Below, piece by piece: positions 33,692 through 42,758 of a stretch of 64,000 bases of DNA (position 1 is the stretch's first letter; every line of letters starts with the position of its first letter). The notes under the pieces are model-generated. The model was not told the origin of the DNA, searched no databases, and worked only from the letters and a program-made list of their open reading frames with translations. This stretch comes from Rhizobiaceae bacterium (GTDB lineage Bacteria > Pseudomonadota > Alphaproteobacteria > Rhizobiales > Rhizobiaceae), in NCBI GenBank assembly GCA_028281105.1, contig JANQKQ010000054.1, positions 60,578-124,577 on the forward strand, in the 5' to 3' direction. The translations under genes were made by a program, and so were the position numbers.

Positions 33692-36430
33692 ATGGCGATG
33701 GAGCCCAATCTCCTAAAGTACATCTGGAAGCACTCCAGGTCGGACCAGATTTTCATCCTTATGGTGATCCTGGCTTCGATGCCGACCTACTTCCTGTCGC
33801 TCGAGCTGCCCAAGCGGATCGTCAACGGGCCCATCCAGGGCGTCGGGTTCGAAAATCCTGGCGACGTGGCCACCTTCCTGCGCACTTCGCTGCCGATTCC
33901 CGAATGGATCTACAGCGGCCCGCCGATCGTCATCTTCCCCGGTTTCGAGCTGGAACGCGTCGCGTTCCTGATGGCGCTCAGCTTCTCGTTCCTGGCGCTG
34001 GTGACCATCAACGGTCTGTTCAAGCTCTACATCAACACGTTCAAGGGGCGCATGGGCGAGCGGTTGCTGCGCCGGCTGCGCTTCGAACTGTTCGACCGGG
34101 TGTTGCGTTATCCGATGTCGCGGTTCCGCCGCACCAAGGCGTCCGAAGTCGCCTCGATGATCAAGGACGAAGTCGAGCCGATGGGCGAGTTCATCGGCGA
34201 CGCCTACACCATGCCCCTGTTCGAAGGCGGCCAGGCGGCGACCGCGTTGTTGTTCATCTTCCTGCAGAACGTCTGGCTGGGCCTGCTGACGGTCGTCATC
34301 ATCGCCTTCCAGGCCTGGCTCATCCCGATCCTGCGCCGGCCGATCATCAAGCTGGGCAAACAGCGCCAGGTGGAGGCGCGGCGGCTGGCGGGGCGTCTGG
34401 GCGAGGTTGTCGACGGTATCTCGGACATGCATGTCAACGACACCTCCAACCTGGAGCGCGCCGACATTTCCAGCAATCTGGGCCGGCTGTTCTTCATTCG
34501 CTTCGAACTGTTCCAGCGCAAGTTCTCGGTCAAGTTCCTCAACAACTTCCTACTGCTGTTCCTGCAGTTCCTGTTCTACGCGCTGGGCGGCTACCTGGCG
34601 GTGCGCGGCACGATCGACATCGGGCAGCTGGTGGCCGTTATCGCCGCGTTCAAGGACCTGCCCGGACCGGTGCGCGGGCTGATCAACTGGGACCAGAAGC
34701 GCCTGGTGGTGAACGCGCGCTATACCCAGGTGGTCGAGCAGTTCGCCGCCGATGACCTGATGGAGTCGAAGCTGCAGGTGACTGCGGAGGAGCCCGTCGG
34801 CAGGATCGGCAAGGGCTTCGAAATCGCCAACCTCGTCGTCAAGGACGACACCGGCTCCACCCTGATTGAAAAGGCCACGGCCGACATCGGCCGCGATGAA
34901 CAGTTGGCGATCGTCGGGCCTGTCGGAGGCGGTGCGGCTGAATTCGCACAGGTGCTGGCCCGCCTGACGCCGCCGACCGCCGGCCGGGTCGTGCTCGATG
35001 AGCGCGACATCAACGAACTGCCCGAGAACTACACCGGCCGGCGCATGGCCTATATCGATTCCAATCCCTATTTTCCCGAGGGCGCGATCCTGGAATGCCT
35101 GACCTACGTGCTCAAGAACCAGCCGGTCAGAGCGGTGGAACGCGACCCGTCCGCGGCCTCCGAATATCGCAAGTTCATCTATGAGGCGCGTCGCGCCGAC
35201 AACAGCGATTTGGATATCGACGCCGAGTGGATCGACTATGGCGCACTGGGCATCGAAAGCGATGAGCAGCTGATGGAACAGGTGCGCGAAGTGCTGCAGT
35301 TCGTCGGCATGGAAGATGAAATCCGCAGCTACGGCCTGCGCGGCACGATCGATCCGGAGACCCACCCCGAACTGTGCGAGCAACTGGTCGAGGCACGCAG
35401 CGCGTTTCGTTCGAGACTCAAGGAACTGAAGTTCGACGCCTTCGTGGAGCCGTTCGAACCGGACACCTACAACAATCAGTCCACCATCGGCGAGAACCTG
35501 CTGTTCGGCACGGCGATCGCCCCTGCCTTCGAACCCAATCAATTGTCGTCGAATGCCCTGGTTCGCACGATATTGCGCGAGGAAGGGCTCGAAGACGTGC
35601 TGTTCGAGATGGGTAAGGAGGTTGCCTCCACCACGGTCGAACTGTTCGGAGATTTGTCTTCAGACAACCCGTTCTTCGACCAGCTCAACTACATGGAGCC
35701 GGAGGACATCCCCGAATATCGCGTGGCGCTGGCGCGCATCGGCGAGGCGAAGGTGGCCGATGTGGCTCCGGCGGACCAGGAACTGATCCTGCGCCTGCCG
35801 TTCGCATACACCGAGGCCAAGAACCGGCTGGGCCTGCTCGACGACGGCATGAAGGCGAGGATCGTGGAGATGCGCGGCAAGCTGCGCGAAGCGCTGTCCG
35901 ATCTGGAGACGGCCCCGGTCGCCTTCTACGATCCCGAACAGTACAACCGGGCCGCCTCCGTGCTCGACAACGTGTTGCTCGGGCGCGTGGCGTCCAACGT
36001 GGCCGAGGGACCGGAGAGGGTGTTCGAGGCGATCTCCAATCTGCTTGGCGAGATGGGCCTGACCGATGAGATTTTCGCCATTGGTCTGGAATTCAACGTC
36101 GGCACCGGCGGCAAACGGCTGTCGGAAAGCCAGCGCCAGAAGCTGCACTTGGCCCGCGCCCTGCTCAAGAAGCCCGATATCCTGATCGTCAACCAGGCGC
36201 TCAACACGCTGGATGCACGCAACCAGAAGTCGCTGCTGGAGGCGGTGCTGGACCGGGCCAAGGCAGACGAGTACGGCGGTTTCGGCGTCATATGGGTGCC
36301 GATGAACCCGGCATTATCGCAAGCATTTGAAAGGGTTTTGCTGTTCAAGGATGGCGAATTGGTTGCGGATGATACCCCGAGCAATCTAAGTAAGGACAAT
36401 GAGACCTACCGCGCATTGTTGGACGGATGA
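33692..36430 (+). CDS. ABC exporter-like protein with degenerate, expanded nucleotide-binding domain
   Basis: A 912-residue protein. Residues 1-350 are a type I ABC exporter membrane domain (helices near 20, 88, 185, 290). The ATPase part (about 385-912) is twice normal length and looks inactive: Walker A is GPVGGGAAEFAQ around residue 408 with no Lys or Ser/Thr, the signature is LSESQ (810) and Walker B ends in LIVNQALNTLD (830) with Asn-Gln for Asp-Glu. A segment like the ENxLFG block after the Q-loop occurs at 592 (YNNQSTIGENLLFG) and again at 751 (YNRAASVLDNVLLG), hinting at internal duplication. It begins a unit with the cNMP-binding and MBL genes. Function unknown. Confidence 0.85.
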   Translation: MAMEPNLLKYIWKHSRSDQIFILMVILASMPTYFLSLELPKRIVNGPIQGVGFENPGDVATFLRTSLPIPEWIYSGPPIVIFPGFELERVAFLMALSFSFLALVTINGLFKLYINTFKGRMGERLLRRLRFELFDRVLRYPMSRFRRTKASEVASMIKDEVEPMGEFIGDAYTMPLFEGGQAATALLFIFLQNVWLGLLTVVIIAFQAWLIPILRRPIIKLGKQRQVEARRLAGRLGEVVDGISDMHVNDTSNLERADISSNLGRLFFIRFELFQRKFSVKFLNNFLLLFLQFLFYALGGYLAVRGTIDIGQLVAVIAAFKDLPGPVRGLINWDQKRLVVNARYTQVVEQFAADDLMESKLQVTAEEPVGRIGKGFEIANLVVKDDTGSTLIEKATADIGRDEQLAIVGPVGGGAAEFAQVLARLTPPTAGRVVLDERDINELPENYTGRRMAYIDSNPYFPEGAILECLTYVLKNQPVRAVERDPSAASEYRKFIYEARRADNSDLDIDAEWIDYGALGIESDEQLMEQVREVLQFVGMEDEIRSYGLRGTIDPETHPELCEQLVEARSAFRSRLKELKFDAFVEPFEPDTYNNQSTIGENLLFGTAIAPAFEPNQLSSNALVRTILREEGLEDVLFEMGKEVASTTVELFGDLSSDNPFFDQLNYMEPEDIPEYRVALARIGEAKVADVAPADQELILRLPFAYTEAKNRLGLLDDGMKARIVEMRGKLREALSDLETAPVAFYDPEQYNRAASVLDNVLLGRVASNVAEGPERVFEAISNLLGEMGLTDEIFAIGLEFNVGTGGKRLSESQRQKLHLARALLKKPDILIVNQALNTLDARNQKSLLEAVLDRAKADEYGGFGVIWVPMNPALSQAFERVLLFKDGELVADDTPSNLSKDNETYRALLDG

Positions 36431-36477
36431 GGCCCGCACACGCACGTCCGGACCGACAGGAACTTGAGGAGTGAGCC

Positions 36478-36951
36478 ATGGCGACGCTGATGGAAGAGGT
36501 GGACCTGTTGCGGCGCGTTCCTTTGTTTGCAGGCATCGACCCCGGCAAGCTTAAGCTGCTGGCCTTTGCTTCGGAGCGGTTGAGTTACGACAACGGGCAG
36601 AATCTGTTTCGCCAGGGGGAAGTCGGCGAATCGGCCTATGTGATCATGGGCGGCAAGGCCGACGTCATCGTCGAAACGGGCGACGGGGAAATCCCGGTCG
36701 CCGAACTCAAGGAAAATGCCTTCATCGGCGAGATCGCCATCCTGTGCGACGTGCCGCGAACCGCCACCGTGCGCGCCAAATCCGAACTTGAGGTGCTCAA
36801 GGTCAAGAAGGAGCATTTTCTCGGCCTGATCGCGGATTTTCCGGAACTCGGCGTCGAGGTCATGCGTGAACTGGCCTCGCGGCTTTCGAAGACCACTTCG
36901 GAACTATCCGACGCCCGGCGGGAAATCGACGCGTTGCGCGAAGCCGGCTGA
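36478..36951 (+). CDS. stand-alone cyclic nucleotide-binding domain protein
   Basis: A 157-residue protein made of one CRP-type cyclic-nucleotide-binding barrel plus a C-terminal helix, with no DNA-binding domain. The phosphate-binding cassette reads FIGEIAILCDVPRTATVRA: the Glu that grips the ribose and the Arg that grips the phosphate are both kept. So it should bind cAMP or cGMP. It follows the ABC-like gene by 47 bases and its TGA overlaps the ATG of the MBL gene (TGATG). With two cyclases next door it is a likely cyclic-nucleotide receptor that signals by protein contact; this is inference. Confidence 0.9.
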   Translation: MATLMEEVDLLRRVPLFAGIDPGKLKLLAFASERLSYDNGQNLFRQGEVGESAYVIMGGKADVIVETGDGEIPVAELKENAFIGEIAILCDVPRTATVRAKSELEVLKVKKEHFLGLIADFPELGVEVMRELASRLSKTTSELSDARREIDALREAG

Positions 36952-37793
36952 TGGCTGCCGGCTCGAAATCCGCCATGCAGGTCGCGTTCTGGGGAACGCG
37001 CGGCACGCTCGCCGCGCCAGGGGTGGATTTTCAGGTCGCCGGCGGCAACACCATCTGTGCCGAGGTCACCTGCGGCGATGAGACGATCATCTTCGACGCC
37101 GGCACCGGCATCCGCCAGCTTGGCGGCAAGCTGATCGCCGAACGCACGGCGGGCAAGGTCAACCTGCTGCTCACCCATGCCCACTACGACCACATCGAGG
37201 GTATCCCGTTTTTCGCGCCGCTGTTTTCCGACCGTTTTGACGTGGAGGTCTGGTGTGGACCGCTCGACGGCGCGGCCGATGTGGCCTCGATCATTCCGGG
37301 CTTCATGCGCCGGCCCTACTTTCCCGTCTCCACCGAAGTGTTCAATGCCAATCTGACCTACAAGGAGGTCGACCCGGGCCAGTCCTATGGCATAGGAGAG
37401 TCGATCGAGATTATGACGCGGCCTCTCAACCATCCGGGCGGGGCCACCGGCTATCGTGTCAATTTCGCCGGCAAGTCGTTCGCTTTCGTCACCGATACCG
37501 AACATCTGCCCGGAAAGACCAATTCCGACGTGGTCGAGCTTATCCGCGATGTGGACATGTTCATCTATGACGCCAGCCTGACCGACGAGGAGTTGCCCGA
37601 ATTCACCGGGTACGGCCACTCCACCTGGGAGGAAGGTCTGCGTCTGGCGGAAGCGGCCAACGCCGGGCGCTATTTCGCCTACCACCACATGCCGTTTCGC
37701 ACCGACAAGGAGCTGGACGCCATTGATCGCAAGATCGCCAAGCAGCGCAAAGGCAGCGGCGTGGCGCGCGAAGGCATGATGATCGAGTTGTGA
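36951..37793 (+). CDS. MBL-fold metallohydrolase
   Basis: A 280-residue metallo-beta-lactamase-fold hydrolase. The zinc motif LTHAHYDHIEG (H76, H78, D80, H81) follows the family's N-terminal FWGTRGTLAAPG and GGNTICAE blocks; later ligands are in LNHPGGATGY, FVTDTEH and YHHMPF. This subgroup (with PhnP and RNase Z relatives) contains phosphodiesterases, and translational coupling to a cNMP-binding protein makes cyclic-nucleotide hydrolysis an appealing guess, but the substrate is not shown by sequence. It starts in the stop codon of the preceding gene. Confidence 0.88.
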   Translation: MAAGSKSAMQVAFWGTRGTLAAPGVDFQVAGGNTICAEVTCGDETIIFDAGTGIRQLGGKLIAERTAGKVNLLLTHAHYDHIEGIPFFAPLFSDRFDVEVWCGPLDGAADVASIIPGFMRRPYFPVSTEVFNANLTYKEVDPGQSYGIGESIEIMTRPLNHPGGATGYRVNFAGKSFAFVTDTEHLPGKTNSDVVELIRDVDMFIYDASLTDEELPEFTGYGHSTWEEGLRLAEAANAGRYFAYHHMPFRTDKELDAIDRKIAKQRKGSGVAREGMMIEL

Positions 37794-37902
37794 GGAAGCG
37801 GCCGGGGCGCTACACCGGATTGTGATTTGGCCACAATTTGACCGCGACCATATTCGTATAGTTGGGGCGACGGATACGAGAGAATCAGCAGAGGACTCGA
37901 GA

Positions 37903-38205
37903 ATGAAAACCCTACTTGCGGCAACCGCCTCGGCGCTTATCCTGTCGACTTCACTGGCCCATGCCCAGCGCCCCAATACCACGGTCATGACCTGCAACCA
38001 GGCCGTCAATCTGGTCAACAGCCAGGGCGCCATCGTGCTCAGCACCGGGCGGTTCACCTACGACCGGTTTGTTTCAGGCTTCGGCTTCTGCTTCCAGGGC
38101 CAATATCTCAAGCGCGCCTACGTGCCGACCCTGGACAACCAGCGATGCCGCATCGGCTATATCTGCACCGACAACCGGTTCCACCTCGGCGGCAGCATGC
38201 GATAA
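37903..38205 (+). CDS. small secreted cysteine-containing protein
   Basis: A 100-residue exported protein of unknown function. GAGGA lies 8 bases before the ATG, and residues 1-22 form a signal peptide cleaved after AHA. The mature chain has four Cys (TCNQA, FCFQG, RCRIG, ICTDN), allowing two disulfides. Similar short periplasmic proteins are common in rhizobia and I do not recognise a named family. Confidence 0.7.
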   Translation: MKTLLAATASALILSTSLAHAQRPNTTVMTCNQAVNLVNSQGAIVLSTGRFTYDRFVSGFGFCFQGQYLKRAYVPTLDNQRCRIGYICTDNRFHLGGSMR

Positions 38206-38338
38206 GTCGGCTCGCCGACCGATCTGGTACGGTATGCCTTCTGCTTCACCGATTGAGGTTCATTTCGCCGCCGATCCGCGATAGGTTCGTGCCGTCAGCC
38301 CGACGCCCACGGGCCTGGATCACGGAGAGCTGCCGGCA

Positions 38339-39130
38339 GTGACGCAGTATGATTTCACCGGCCGTACGGTGCTGATCACCGGCGCGGCGCGTGGTTTCGG
38401 TGCCTGCGCCGCGGCCCGTTTCTTCGAGGCCGGCGCCAATCTTGTGCTCGGCGATCTCAACGAGGAACTGCTCGCGCAGGCCTTGGAACCGTATCGCGAT
38501 CACGGGGACCGCGTGCGCGGAATTTCGGGCGACGTGGGCGAAGAGGCTACGGCGCGCAAGCTGGTCGAACTGGCAAACGAGGCCCACGGCGGTCTCGACC
38601 TCGCCGTCAACAATGCCGGAATCGCCCACGGCCAACTGCGGCTGGAAGACATCGAGGACAGCGATGCGACCGACGTGGTGCGGGTCGACCTGCTGGGCGT
38701 GTTCTACGCGATGAAGCATCAGGTGCCGGCGATGCGCCAACGACATGAGGCGACCGGCCGGGACTGCGCCATCGTCAACGTTGCCTCGGCGGCCGGCCTG
38801 ATGGGCGCGCCGATGCTGTCGGTCTATGCGGCGGCCAAGCACGGGGTTGTGGGGCTGACCCGGTCGGCCGCGTTGGAAAACGCCCGCCGCGGCATCCGCA
38901 TCAACGCGGTCTGCCCGGCCTTCGCCAGGACCGACATGCTGGATGCCGCGCTGCGGGACTCCAAGCACGGTCCCGAGGAAGCCTACCGGCGACTGGTGGC
39001 CGGCGTGCCGATGCAGCGCGTCGGCGAGGTCGACGAAGTGGTGCAGGCAATCGTGTGGGCCTGCGATGAGGCCAACAGCTTCTTCACCGGCCAGACGATC
39101 GCGATCGACGGTGGACTGACTGCGTTTTAG
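38339..39130 (+). CDS. short-chain dehydrogenase/reductase (SDR)
   Basis: A 263-residue classical SDR. The nucleotide-binding TGAARGFG is at residues 14-21, NNAG at about 90, the catalytic Ser in NVASAAG and the YxxxK pair in YAAAKHG around 160-164; the C-terminal AIDGGLTAF is usual. NAD(P)-dependent oxidation or reduction of an unknown alcohol or ketone is expected. The start is a GTG at 38339 with GGAGAG 11 bases upstream. Confidence 0.93.
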   Translation: MTQYDFTGRTVLITGAARGFGACAAARFFEAGANLVLGDLNEELLAQALEPYRDHGDRVRGISGDVGEEATARKLVELANEAHGGLDLAVNNAGIAHGQLRLEDIEDSDATDVVRVDLLGVFYAMKHQVPAMRQRHEATGRDCAIVNVASAAGLMGAPMLSVYAAAKHGVVGLTRSAALENARRGIRINAVCPAFARTDMLDAALRDSKHGPEEAYRRLVAGVPMQRVGEVDEVVQAIVWACDEANSFFTGQTIAIDGGLTAF

Positions 39131-39132
39131 CG

Positions 39133-39153
39133 AGCGGCGGAAAGCCGCTATTT
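39133..39153 (+). terminator. weak terminator-like hairpin after the SDR gene
   Basis: A 6-bp stem AGCGGC / GCCGCT with loop GGAAA is followed by ATTT, directly after the SDR stop. The T-run is short, so termination may be partial. Confidence 0.35.
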
Positions 39154-39198
39154 GGTGACAGCCGGCGATGCCGGATCAGGCACTTTTGGGGGAAACCG

Positions 39199-39798
39199 GT
39201 GTTCGGCAATCTGTTGCTGCTTTGGCTTGCCGCATTGGCGTTGATGGGAAGTCCCGGCCCGGCCACCTTGAGCCTGGCGGCTATGGGCGCGGCGTTCGGC
39301 GCGCGCAGGGCGCTGGCCTATCTCGGCGGCATCATCGCCGGCACAACGGGCGTGCTGATTGCGATTGCCGCCGGGGTCACTCAGTTGATCTTGTCGTCGC
39401 CGACGCTGGTTTCGGTGATCACCGTCGTGGCGGTGGCCTACATTCTCTATCTGGCATTCCGGATCGCCACCGCGCCGGTCGGCGGCGAAGTCACCGTCGG
39501 CGCGAAGGCGCCCTCGTTCAGCGGCGGGCTGTTGCTGGCGATTTCCAACCCGAAGGCGTTCGCGGCGATCGGCGCGGTCTACTCGACTCATGTCGTCGTG
39601 GAAGGGGACCTGGCATTGGATACGGTGGTGAAGATCCTTGCGCTTGCCGCGGTGATCGCGACCGTCAATCCGGCGTGGCTCTGGTTCGGCGCGGCATTGT
39701 CGGCGATACTGCGCCACCCGGTCGCCGGTCGCGTGGCCAACGTGATCTTCGCTGTCCTGCTGGTCGTGTCGGTGATCCCGGCATTGTCCAGCTTGTAG
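39199..39798 (+). CDS. LysE family translocator
   Basis: A 199-residue membrane protein with about six helices and the LysE/RhtB opening MGSPGPATLSLAAMGAAFGARRALAYLGGIIAG (GPxxL and the GxRxGL-like region). This family exports amino acids and related compounds; the substrate is unknown. The start is GTG 39199 after a GGGGG site. The region SNPKAF around residue 118 is a family mark. Confidence 0.92.
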   Translation: MFGNLLLLWLAALALMGSPGPATLSLAAMGAAFGARRALAYLGGIIAGTTGVLIAIAAGVTQLILSSPTLVSVITVVAVAYILYLAFRIATAPVGGEVTVGAKAPSFSGGLLLAISNPKAFAAIGAVYSTHVVVEGDLALDTVVKILALAAVIATVNPAWLWFGAALSAILRHPVAGRVANVIFAVLLVVSVIPALSSL

Positions 39799-39852
39799 TT
39801 CGGCCGCCGATAGTTCTCGCGACCTGACCCGCACCCAATTTGGAATAGTTCG

Positions 39853-41616
39853 ATGATCAAGACGTTCGCATTGCTCCTATGCCTGACGCTCGCGGCCGTG
39901 CTGGCAGGCGCGGCGGCGCAGGAGACTTCGGACCAGGTGCAGCCTGAACTGGCGACCGGGGCCACCGCGAAACCGCTGGTGCGCGCGAGCGGCTACATGG
40001 TGAGCGCGGCCAACCCGCACGCGGCGCGCGCGGGCCAGCGGATCATCGAAGCCGGCGGCAACGCCATCGACGCCATGGTCGCCGTTCAGCTGGTGCTCGG
40101 CCTGGTCGAGCCGCAATCCTCCGGCCTCGGCGGCGGCGCTTTCCTGGTCTACTGGGATGCGGCCGGTGAGGAACTGATCACGTTCGACGGACGCGAGACC
40201 GCGCCGGCGGCGGCCGATGGAAACCTGTTCCTCGATGAGGCGGGCGAGCCGTTGAAATTCTTCGATGCGGTGATCGGCGGGCGTTCTGTGGGTACGCCGG
40301 GCACCGTCAAACTGCTCGAGGCCGCTCATTCACGGTTCGGCCGCCTGCCTTGGGCCGATCTGTTCGAGCCGGCCATATCGCTGGCCGAGAACGGCTTTGA
40401 AATCTCGCCCCGACTAAATGCACTGATCACGCGATCCGCCGAGTCGCTCGCCCGCTTCGCGCCCACGCGCGCCTATTTCCTTTCCGAGGAAGGCGTGCCG
40501 CTGTTCGTCGGAACCACCATCATCAACCAGGCCTATGCCGATACGCTGAAGGCGATCGCGGCTGAAGGCTCGGCAGCGTTCTATTCCGGCGCGATCGCCG
40601 CCGACATTGTCGACACGGTGCGGCGCGCGCCGGGCAATCCCGGGCTGCTGTCGCTCGGCGACCTTGCCGGCTACCGGATCAAAGAGCGCCCGCCGGTGTG
40701 CGTGGATTATCGCGGCTACCAGGTCTGCGGCATGGGACCGCCCTCTTCCGGCGCCCTGACGGTGGGGCAAATCCTGAAGCTGGTCGAACCGTTCGACCTG
40801 GCAGGGCTCGGCCCGGCAGACCCGGCGAGCTGGCGCATCATCGGCGACGCGTCGCGGCTCGCTTTCGCCGACCGGGGCAGATACATGGCCGACAGCGATT
40901 TCGTCACCATGCCCAAGGGACTGCTCAATGAAGCCTATCTGGCAGCGCGTTCCGCGCTGCTGGGCACGGCGAGCGCGCCTGCGCTGGCCCCAGATCAAGT
41001 CAAGCCCGGCGACCCGCCGCGCGATCACGCTGGCCTTTATGGCGAGGACGCGTCATTGGAACTTCCCTCGACCAGCCACTTCTCCATCGTCGACCGCGAC
41101 GGCAACGTGGTTTCCATGACGACGACGATCGAGAACGGGTTCGGCTCGCGGCTGATGGTGCGCGGCTTCCTGCTAAACAACGAACTGACCGACTTTTCGT
41201 TCCGGCCGCACCGCGATGGCGTTCCCGTCGCCAACCGGGTCGAAGGCGGCAAACGACCGCGCTCGTCGATGTCACCGACGATCGTGCTCAAGGACGGCAA
41301 GCCGGTGCTCGCGATCGGCTCGCCGGGCGGCAGCCGGATCATCGGCTACGTCGCCAAGACGCTGATCGCCGTGATCGACTGGAAGTTGGATATCCAACAG
41401 GCGATCGAGCTGCCGCATCTGGTCAACCGTTTCGGCGCGTTCGACCTGGAAGGAGGCACGGCCGCCGAAACCCTGGCGCCCGCGCTCGGCGAACTGGGTT
41501 ACGAGACCCGGGCGCGCGGGCTCAATTCGGGCCTGCACGGCATCGAGATCACGGATTTGGGATTGGAGGGCGGCGCCGATCCGCGCCGTGAAGGGGTAGC
41601 GCTGGGCGGCGAATAG
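39853..41616 (+). CDS. ggt: gamma-glutamyltransferase
   Basis: A 587-residue GGT with an N-terminal signal peptide (core LALLLCLTLAAVLAG, cleavage near AAA-QE), so it is periplasmic. It hydrolyses or transfers the gamma-glutamyl group of glutathione. Self-processing occurs before the Thr of the LPSTSHFSIVD block (the nucleophile Thr of the mature small subunit), and the SSGLGGGAF, PPSSGA, GKRPRSSMSPTIV and GSPGGSRI motifs are present. Length is typical. A likely partner in the glutathione economy seen in the window. Confidence 0.95.
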   Translation: MIKTFALLLCLTLAAVLAGAAAQETSDQVQPELATGATAKPLVRASGYMVSAANPHAARAGQRIIEAGGNAIDAMVAVQLVLGLVEPQSSGLGGGAFLVYWDAAGEELITFDGRETAPAAADGNLFLDEAGEPLKFFDAVIGGRSVGTPGTVKLLEAAHSRFGRLPWADLFEPAISLAENGFEISPRLNALITRSAESLARFAPTRAYFLSEEGVPLFVGTTIINQAYADTLKAIAAEGSAAFYSGAIAADIVDTVRRAPGNPGLLSLGDLAGYRIKERPPVCVDYRGYQVCGMGPPSSGALTVGQILKLVEPFDLAGLGPADPASWRIIGDASRLAFADRGRYMADSDFVTMPKGLLNEAYLAARSALLGTASAPALAPDQVKPGDPPRDHAGLYGEDASLELPSTSHFSIVDRDGNVVSMTTTIENGFGSRLMVRGFLLNNELTDFSFRPHRDGVPVANRVEGGKRPRSSMSPTIVLKDGKPVLAIGSPGGSRIIGYVAKTLIAVIDWKLDIQQAIELPHLVNRFGAFDLEGGTAAETLAPALGELGYETRARGLNSGLHGIEITDLGLEGGADPRREGVALGGE

Positions 41617-41624
41617 AACCCGCG

Positions 41625-41852
41625 CTATTGCTTGGCCATCTGGCGCATGTTGGCGATCAGCCGATCCTGCTCGACGGTCAATTCCTCGACCTGTTCGAAC
41701 GCTTGCTCCCGCTCGGCCTCCAGCCGTTTGGCGATCACCGCCATCAGCGAATTGGTGGATGCCTGCAACGCTTCCATGCGCGCAAGCATGGCGGCCTTGG
41801 TACGGGCGAAGTCAGACGGCGGATACTCGATTTCGCTGGCGGGCCGGATCAT
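41625..41852 (-). CDS. small coiled-coil protein, unknown function
   Basis: A 75-residue hydrophilic protein, mostly helical with heptad-like spacing (MLARMEALQASTNSLMAVIAKRLEAEREQAFEQVEELTVEQDRLIA). It converges with ggt 8 bases away and lies divergent from nadK. No known family is recognised; the clean helical pattern supports a real gene. Confidence 0.55.
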   Translation of the reverse strand: MIRPASEIEYPPSDFARTKAAMLARMEALQASTNSLMAVIAKRLEAEREQAFEQVEELTVEQDRLIANMRQMAKQ

Positions 41853-41987
41853 GAAACTCTCCCAACAGGCAGTAGCGGCTGCCCCGACGATCGCCGATCA
41901 TCATTAATAAATGTTTATCGCATCGCCACCGTCGCCCGGCCGGCGGCGCTTTTTGCAAACCCGTCAGGCGCATGATAGGCAGCGGCG

Positions 41988-42746
41988 ATGAAGATCGCGT
42001 TCGTGTCCAATCAAAACGACGAGGCCGAACAGGCACTCGCCACCCTGGCGGAGCGTTACGGCAACGCTGAACCCGATGACGCCGACATTGTGGTGGCGCT
42101 GGGCGGCGACGGCTTCATGCTGCAGACCCAGCATCGCTTCATGAGCACCGGCAAGCCGATCTACGGCATGAACAAGGGGACCGTCGGGTTCCTGATGAAC
42201 GAATACAGCGTCGAGAACCTGAAGGACCGGCTCGACCAGGCGGTCGCCAACACCATCCACCCGCTCGATATGGTGGCGGTGGATGAGACCGGCGCCACCC
42301 ACCGCGCCAAGGCGATCAACGAGGTGTCGCTGTTGCGACAATCGTATCAGGCCGCCAGCCTGGAAGTGCGCATCGACGGCAAACAGCGGCTGGCCGAACT
42401 GGTCTGCGACGGGCTGCTGGTCGCCACGCCTGCCGGCTCGACGGCATACAACCTGTCGGCGCACGGGCCAATTCTGCCGCTCGACGCCCCGCTGCTGGCG
42501 CTTACCCCGGTCAGTCCGTTCCGCCCTCGGCGATGGCGTGGCGCGCTGATCCCCGACCGTTCACGCGTCGAGCTGGTAGTCAACGACCCGGCGAAACGGC
42601 CGGTCAACGCGGTGGCCGATCACACCGAAGTCAAATCGGTCCACTCGGTAACGATTGCCCAGGACCGCACATCGTCGGGCATCCTGCTGTTCGACCCGGA
42701 TCACTCCTGGGACGAGCGCATCCTTGCCGAACAGTTCCAATACTGA
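41988..42746 (+). CDS. nadK: NAD kinase
   Basis: A 252-residue NAD kinase making NADP from NAD and ATP. The GGDG motif is in IVVALGGDGFMLQT, followed by YGMNKGTVGFLMNEY, and the NE/short-loop ASLEVRIDG and PAGSTAYNLSAHGPILP (substrate-binding Ser/Thr-Ala-Tyr) blocks. The length is slightly short, as in rhizobia. It stands alone. Confidence 0.97.
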   Translation: MKIAFVSNQNDEAEQALATLAERYGNAEPDDADIVVALGGDGFMLQTQHRFMSTGKPIYGMNKGTVGFLMNEYSVENLKDRLDQAVANTIHPLDMVAVDETGATHRAKAINEVSLLRQSYQAASLEVRIDGKQRLAELVCDGLLVATPAGSTAYNLSAHGPILPLDAPLLALTPVSPFRPRRWRGALIPDRSRVELVVNDPAKRPVNAVADHTEVKSVHSVTIAQDRTSSGILLFDPDHSWDERILAEQFQY

Positions 42747-42758
42747 GGGAGCGGGTTT

